Shown here piece by piece: positions 61,585 to 64,000 of a stretch of DNA of 64,000 nucleotides; position 1 is the stretch's first letter; each line of letters starts with the position of its first letter. The notes below the pieces were generated by a model. That model had not been told where the DNA came from. It saw only the letters and a program-made list of their open reading frames with translations, and made no database searches. The DNA comes from Absidia repens (Eukaryota; Mucoromycota; Mucoromycetes; Mucorales; Cunninghamellaceae): NCBI GenBank assembly GCA_002105175.1, contig MCGE01000008.1, positions 62,001 through 126,000 of the forward strand. The letters are read 5' to 3'. Position numbers and translations under genes: made by a program.

Positions 61585-63006
61585 ATGACGACTACAACAA
61601 AGACGATGACACATAAAGCCACAACAACCTCGGCAACGACATCGACAACTTCAACCTATACTAAAAGGGCTTGTATGGATCATGGTGGCAGCAGCAGCAG
61701 TAGTAGTAGTAGTAGTAGTACTTTAGAGAGAGACTGCCTTCATAAAAAACCAAATAGTCCTTCTGTTATAGCGCCACTTTATATTCCTTTACAACGACGT
61801 ATTCAAATGCTATCCATTGTGATATGGCTTTCCACTGCACTCAGTTTTACTGCTCTGTTTTTGGTATTTTGGACCCAGCCTTTTTGGTTTCCGCTAGCAC
61901 TGATGTACATGGCGTATATCTATTTGGATCCAGCTCCAGTCCAAGGCGGTCGACGATTACAAAGTGTAAGAGAATGGTCTCTATGGAAATATGTTGCTGA
62001 TTATTTCCCAATTCAAATCATAAAGGTACATCATATCGAGGAAATCAAAATAAAAGTGGATTAGTGCTGACCTTTTTTTCAATCTAGGAACACGATTTAG
62101 ATCCAAGTAAAAACTATTTATTTGGATATCATCCTCATGGCATTTTATGTTTCGGTGCGGTATCGACGTTTGCAACCGAAGGCAGTGGCTTTAGTCGTCT
62201 CTTTCCCGGTGTGATCCCTCGACTGGCGACGGTGCCTTTTACTCTCTTTCTTCCATTTTATCGTGATCTCCTCCTCAGTATGGGCTTCTGTTCGTCCTCT
62301 CGTGCTTCATGTGAACATGTATTAAAGTCAGGCCCTGGCGAATCTCTAGCCATTGTCATTGGCGGTGCCGTGGAAGCCTTGTCCTCCTCTCCAGGGACCA
62401 ATCGACTGGTCTTAAAAAACGTCTGGGGTTTATTCGTCTGGCCATCCGACAACAAGCTTCATTAGTGCCTGTGTTTGCTTTTGGTGAGGCTGATCTCTAT
62501 CATCAGTTTAAGTTGGCGGATAATAGCATCGCTAGCGGGATTCGATCGTTTATCAAAAAGCTATGTGGAATTGCTGTTCCGTTATTCTATGGTCGAGGGA
62601 TCTTCAATTGTAAGTAAAAAAATACGAAAAAGCGGGGATTCACAAAACGATGAGAATGAATAATTATTTATAAATTGACACTACTTATTCTGTTAGATGA
62701 CTTTGGTTTGGTACCCTATCGAAGACCAGTGACTGTTATAGGTAAGGAACTCTTCCCATCTCGCCACAGATGCAAGTGCTTGTTAATTTTAACATAATCT
62801 CTTTTTTTTTTTTTTTTTTACTCATGATTATTTTAGTGGGAAAGCCAATATCAGTACCAAAACTGGAAAAAGATCAAGTGGAACCCAGCAAGGAACAAAT
62901 TTTGGAAGTGCAAGACCGCTATATCAAGGAATTGACTGGGATTTATGACAGGTACAAGGACATGTATGCTCAAGATCGACAACAAGAATTAGAAATCATT
63001 GCCTAG
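61585..63006 (+). CDS. diacylglycerol O-acyltransferase type 2, needing a -1 frame change
   Basis: Exons 61585-62025, 62088-62609, 62697-62741 and 62837-63006. The N-terminus is Thr/Ser-rich (1-55), then two TM-like helices (IVIWLSTALSFTALFLVFW; FWFPLALMYMAYIYL). The MGAT/DGAT2 core has YLFGYHPHG (His162-Pro-His-Gly165), GVIPRLATVPFTLFLPFYRD and VIGGAVEALSSSPG. In frame 0 the reading stops at 62463 after LVLKN. A -1 change at A AAA AAC (62414-62420) restores [50 protein letters not shown] and the conserved end, 392 aa in total. It makes triacylglycerol in the ER and lipid droplets. The downstream exons are in frame only after the shift. A missing A in the run is the simplest alternative. AATAAA at 63135-63140. 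Confidence 0.88.
62414..62420 (+). promoter_or_regulatory. candidate -1 slippery heptamer A AAA AAC in DGAT2
   Basis: The 0-frame codons are TTA AAA AAC. X XXY YYZ spacing is exact: A is the third base of TTA. The -1 frame continues as the conserved [15 protein letters not shown] block. A AAA AAC is a classic slippery sequence in known -1 frameshifting systems. No stimulatory stem or pseudoknot is obvious to me by eye downstream. Could equally be a one-base homopolymer deletion. Confidence 0.45.
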
Positions 63007-63899
63007 TTGTTTAGTTTATACTCCCCTTCCTCCTTGCCCCTTTTTTGATGGTCTCTCCTTTTATATATATATTATATTTATCATGTTATCTTAATTATTA
63101 TTAGTTTACCTAGATATTTATTCATTGCAATGGAAATAAAAGACCTTGAAAAAGAATATAGGAACTCATAATTATACTGTGTTGCAATGAATGGGGGTTT
63201 TTATGTTTTTATTACAATTCAAGTAATATGTTATCATGCAGACATTTTGCTTCTTAATAATAGGAAAGTCCATGGAATGGACAAGGTACTTGGCTAATGA
63301 ATCTTTATGATGGTCATCCCAAAAAAAAGTTGGTCTATTTTATTGGTCAAGCCCAAAAAGCCATCGGAGCTGGAATAGTCTTGCCGCCGCCTATTTGTTA
63401 AATTTTTTCTTCTACCCATCTTTTTTTTTTTTTTACACTTCTTTCCTTTTTTCTGGTTTTGGGCTGAACTTGGATACATATACATAAATTTTTATGTATA
63501 TTATTATCTTTTTTTTTTTTTTTTTTTTTTTTTGCACTTGGTTATATAACAAAAATCCATTGAGTGATAATACTCAATATTATGGTAAGAAAATATATCT
63601 ATATACGTATACATTTTGTGGGGAGGGGGTATGAATATCTCCTTTCTTTTTAAAAAAGAAAGAAGAATGGATCAATAGCGCATCTGTTTTTGCTTGCTCT
63701 TCATTTATTATGATGATGATAGATTCAGTTCACTCTGAACTTTCATTTTGATTAATTGTAAGAGTTCAAAGTGATGTCTTCTGCTGATATTTTTACCCTT
63801 TTTTTTTTGTTATGGATGGTGACCAAACCTTCCTTTTCATCATCATCACTCACCCTCTAAACTGCTTTTTGATATACATATTAGGTGACCTATGAACCC
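63007..63899. other. intergenic, downstream of DGAT2
   Basis: T-run of ~23 at 63511-63533, AATAAA, and a purine/pyrimidine-rich spacer. The frame at 63294-63485 (minus) is Lys-rich noise. A possible upstream start exon of the next gene is an ATG followed directly by GTAAGAAA at ~63582-63590. Confidence 0.35.
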
Positions 63900-64000
63900 A
63901 TGTCGTTACGATCCTCCTCTTCTGCATCTACTCGTTTAATAACCACTCGTAGTACAAACAAATCACTTTTATCAGCATCAGCATCATTGTCACCACCGCC
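63900..64000 (+). CDS. possible 5' end of a further gene, truncated by window
   Basis: From the ATG at 63900 the frame is open to the end: MSLRSSSSASTRLITT then RSTNKSLLSASASLS. Ser/Arg/Thr-rich, without acidic residues; it could be a mitochondrial presequence or a disordered N-terminus. The preceding TTAG|GTGACCTATGAACCC is also in frame, so the true start may lie in an earlier exon. Only 33 codons are visible. Confidence 0.35.
   Translation, partial: MSLRSSSSASTRLITTRSTNKSLLSASASLSPP

Overview
The window is AT-rich nuclear DNA of a filamentous fungus, most likely an early-diverging Mucoromycota (Mucorales-type) lineage. The evidence is protein-level: a RasB-type Ras, a tandem Iml2/TTC39 pair, a Vac7 homologue, a divergent polysaccharide deacetylase and a Ser/Thr-rich double-psi-beta-barrel protein. 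Genes carry many short GT-AG introns (one is probably GC-AG), with pyrimidine-rich leaders and AATAAA-like 3' signals. The species cannot be named from the sequence alone.

Layout, left to right. (1) 1-371: 5' end of methylmalonate-semialdehyde dehydrogenase (minus). (2) 2041-2982: RasB-type GTPase (plus), which needs a 2-nt exon. (3) 3.0-11.2 kb: gene-poor and repeat-rich, with a ~0.6 kb imperfect palindrome built of ~30-bp units and a hexanucleotide array. (4) 11.2-16.8 kb, plus strand: ARPC2, an STK32/YANK kinase and a globin with a long E-F insertion. (5) 17.0-22.9 kb, minus strand: mitochondrial acetyl-CoA acetyltransferase (with a 4-nt exon) and a coiled-coil, single-TM protein. (6) 23.8-25.2 kb: a Yap1/Pap1-like bZIP, then 4 kb of dispersed repeat. 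(7) 29.4-37.0 kb, minus strand: two tandem Iml2/TTC39 paralogues and VAC7. (8) 37.7-41.0 kb, plus strand: a Cys-rich single-pass SH3 protein and TRM8. (9) 41.0-49.1 kb: repeat, a secreted double-psi-beta-barrel protein, a 1.8-kb inverted-repeat transposon-like element with TA duplication, and pyruvate dehydrogenase kinase. (10) 51.2-54.8 kb: a deacetylase-like, probably GPI-anchored protein divergent from GPI8. (11) 56.3-57.6 kb: a second bZIP gene needing a -1 frame change. (12) 58.95 kb: tRNA-Trp(CCA). (13) 61.6-63.0 kb: DGAT2, also needing a -1 frame change. (14) The right edge may hold the start of one more gene.

The gene content is mostly housekeeping: mitochondrial acyl-CoA and pyruvate metabolism (MMSDH, thiolase, PDK), polarity and actin (Ras, Arp2/3), vacuole/PI(3,5)P2 (Vac7), GPI anchoring and cell wall, lipid storage (DGAT2), tRNA modification and two bZIP regulators. 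I see no operons, gene cluster or CRISPR.

The most interesting signals are in decoding and splicing. Two conserved proteins are restored only by exons of 2 and 4 nt. Two others are restored only by a -1 shift, in each case exactly at an XXXYYYZ heptamer (A AAA AAC in DGAT2, T TTC CCA in the bZIP). The other spliced genes I reconstructed keep frame without any indel, so error at exactly these two points is possible but not the only reading. Exon boundaries were derived by hand from splice consensus and family conservation, not from transcripts.
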